Source: Anaerococcus pacaensis 9403502 (GTDB lineage Bacteria; Bacillota; Clostridia; Tissierellales; Peptoniphilaceae). Taken from it: a stretch of 57,170 bases of DNA. The position numbers and the translations under genes are program-made. The DNA lies in NCBI GenBank assembly GCA_000308255.3, contig HG326664.1, positions 66,712 to 123,881 on the forward strand, in the 5' to 3' direction. The notes under the pieces were generated by a model. It searched no databases. It had not been told where the DNA came from and saw nothing but the letters and a program-made list of their open reading frames with translations. Positions 56,879 through 57,170 of the stretch are shown here, one piece after another; the first letter of the stretch is position 1, and each line of letters begins with the position of its first letter.

Positions 56879-56902
56879 ACAGGCCATATAGCCTGTTTTT
56901 TT
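56879..56902 (+). terminator. Terminator after the small acidic protein gene
   Basis: ACAGGC (56879-56884) pairs with GCCTGT (56891-56896), followed by seven U. Confidence 0.9.
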
Positions 56903-56914
56903 GTGCGAAAATTT

Positions 56915-56963
56915 AAGGTGATGTTGCAGAATAGGTAATTCTATTCTGCTCATCATCTTTTTT
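56915..56963 (+). repeat. Second long hairpin with U-tract, possible terminator or element end
   Basis: GCAGAATAG (56926-56934) pairs perfectly with CTATTCTGC (56941-56949). The stem extends past a small bulge through GGTGATG against CATCATC (one mismatch) and is followed by TTTTTT. It comes right after one complete terminator, so it may be a back-up terminator, or the terminal structure of an insertion sequence whose gene end lies further right. Confidence 0.5.
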
Positions 56964-56997
56964 ATTAAATATGCATATTTAGCTAGCCGAGTACACC

Positions 56998-57015
56998 ATG
57001 ATTTTTAAAAATCAT
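56998..57015. repeat. 18-bp AT-rich palindrome
   Basis: ATGATTTTTAAAAATCAT is a perfect palindrome. The stretch 56964-57084 around it is AT-rich with no gene recognised. Two similar segments, AATATTTTTCTTAA near 57028 and ATATTTTTTTCTTAA near 57074, look like a degenerate direct repeat. Confidence 0.4.
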
Positions 57016-57084
57016 TTTGTTTTAGAAATATTTTTCTTAAAAATAGGCTCAATTAATAGAGCTAGCTATTTGGATATTTTTTTC

Positions 57085-57170
57085 TTAAGCAGCTTTGTAT
57101 TTTATGATTTCTAAGTTCTTATTTTCTATTTTTGATGTCAATTTATTTAAGTTTAGTGCCATTGATAAAA
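57085..57170 (-). CDS. Partial reading frame at right edge, possible transposase C-terminus
   Basis: On the minus strand a frame is open from the window edge to a TAA at 57085-57087, encoding LSMALNLNKL and about 18 further residues ending YKAA. The MALNLNKL type of ending is reminiscent of the last residues of IS-family transposases, and the AT-rich tail plus hairpin to its left would fit an element end. The evidence is thin; only about 28 codons are visible and the rest lies outside. Confidence 0.25.
   Translation of the reverse strand, partial: LSMALNLNKLTSKIENKNLEIIKYKAA

Overview
The window looks like housekeeping chromosome of a low-GC, Gram-positive, anaerobic, non-sporulating Firmicute, most likely a Peptoniphilaceae/Tissierellia coccus close to Anaerococcus. 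This placement is inferred from AT-rich codons, gene content (MurT/GatD lipid II amidation, GatCAB, formate-tetrahydrofolate ligase, RNase Y, RqcH, CsoR) and Bacillus/Clostridium-like gene order (yerC-pcrA-ligA-gatCAB, alr-mazF, glmU-prs-pth-mfd, gmk-rpoZ-coaBC-priA, rpsB-tsf, mutS-mutL-miaA-ynbB). No sporulation genes lie at places where they flank these genes in Bacillus. No prophage, CRISPR array, rRNA or complete mobile element is visible.

Layout. 1-1.1 kb: tRNA-Lys(CTT) with its own promoter and terminator, and a C39-like lipoprotein (minus). 1.1-1.7 kb: a preQ1-I-type riboswitch in front of the queuosine-precursor transporter queT (plus). 1.7-4.6 kb: a CsoR-controlled copper operon copA-csoR (minus), with a CsoR box at its promoter. 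4.7-8.6 kb: acyP-murT-gatD-fhs. 8.7-16.5 kb: yerC, then pcrA-ligA-gatC-gatA-gatB. 16.5-20.4 kb: mtaD-(acpS-nnrD fusion)-alr-mazF. 20.4-21.8 kb: murC (minus). 21.9-31.5 kb: rpiB, deoD, glmU-prs-pth-mfd-prsA and a second foldase-like lipoprotein. 31.6-33.7 kb: hup (plus) and rqcH (minus). 33.8-39.5 kb: gmk-rpoZ-coaBC-priA-ftsY. 39.5-41.2 kb: rpsB-tsf behind a structured leader. 41.3-46.4 kb: a heterodimeric ABC exporter and rny. 46.5-47.6 kb: a 38-bp palindrome and a Xer-type recombinase. 47.6-55.2 kb (minus): dut and a membrane protein, then mutS-mutL-miaA-ynbB. 55.3-57.2 kb: pepT, a small acidic protein, and a possible truncated insertion-sequence gene at the right edge.

Genes are tightly packed, with many ATGA or TAATG stop/start overlaps, and convergent pairs share bidirectional terminators. 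Points of most interest are: a CopA whose C-terminal metal-binding domain carries its own ribosome-binding site and start codon (a possible nested CopZ chaperone); priA, whose conserved N-terminus can only be reached from an AUU start codon; an AcpS-NnrD fusion; a MutL that has lost its endonuclease motifs; a MazF toxin without MazE; the riboswitch whose pseudoknot pairs with the queT Shine-Dalgarno; and a 17-bp-arm perfect palindrome abutting the promoter of the Xer recombinase.
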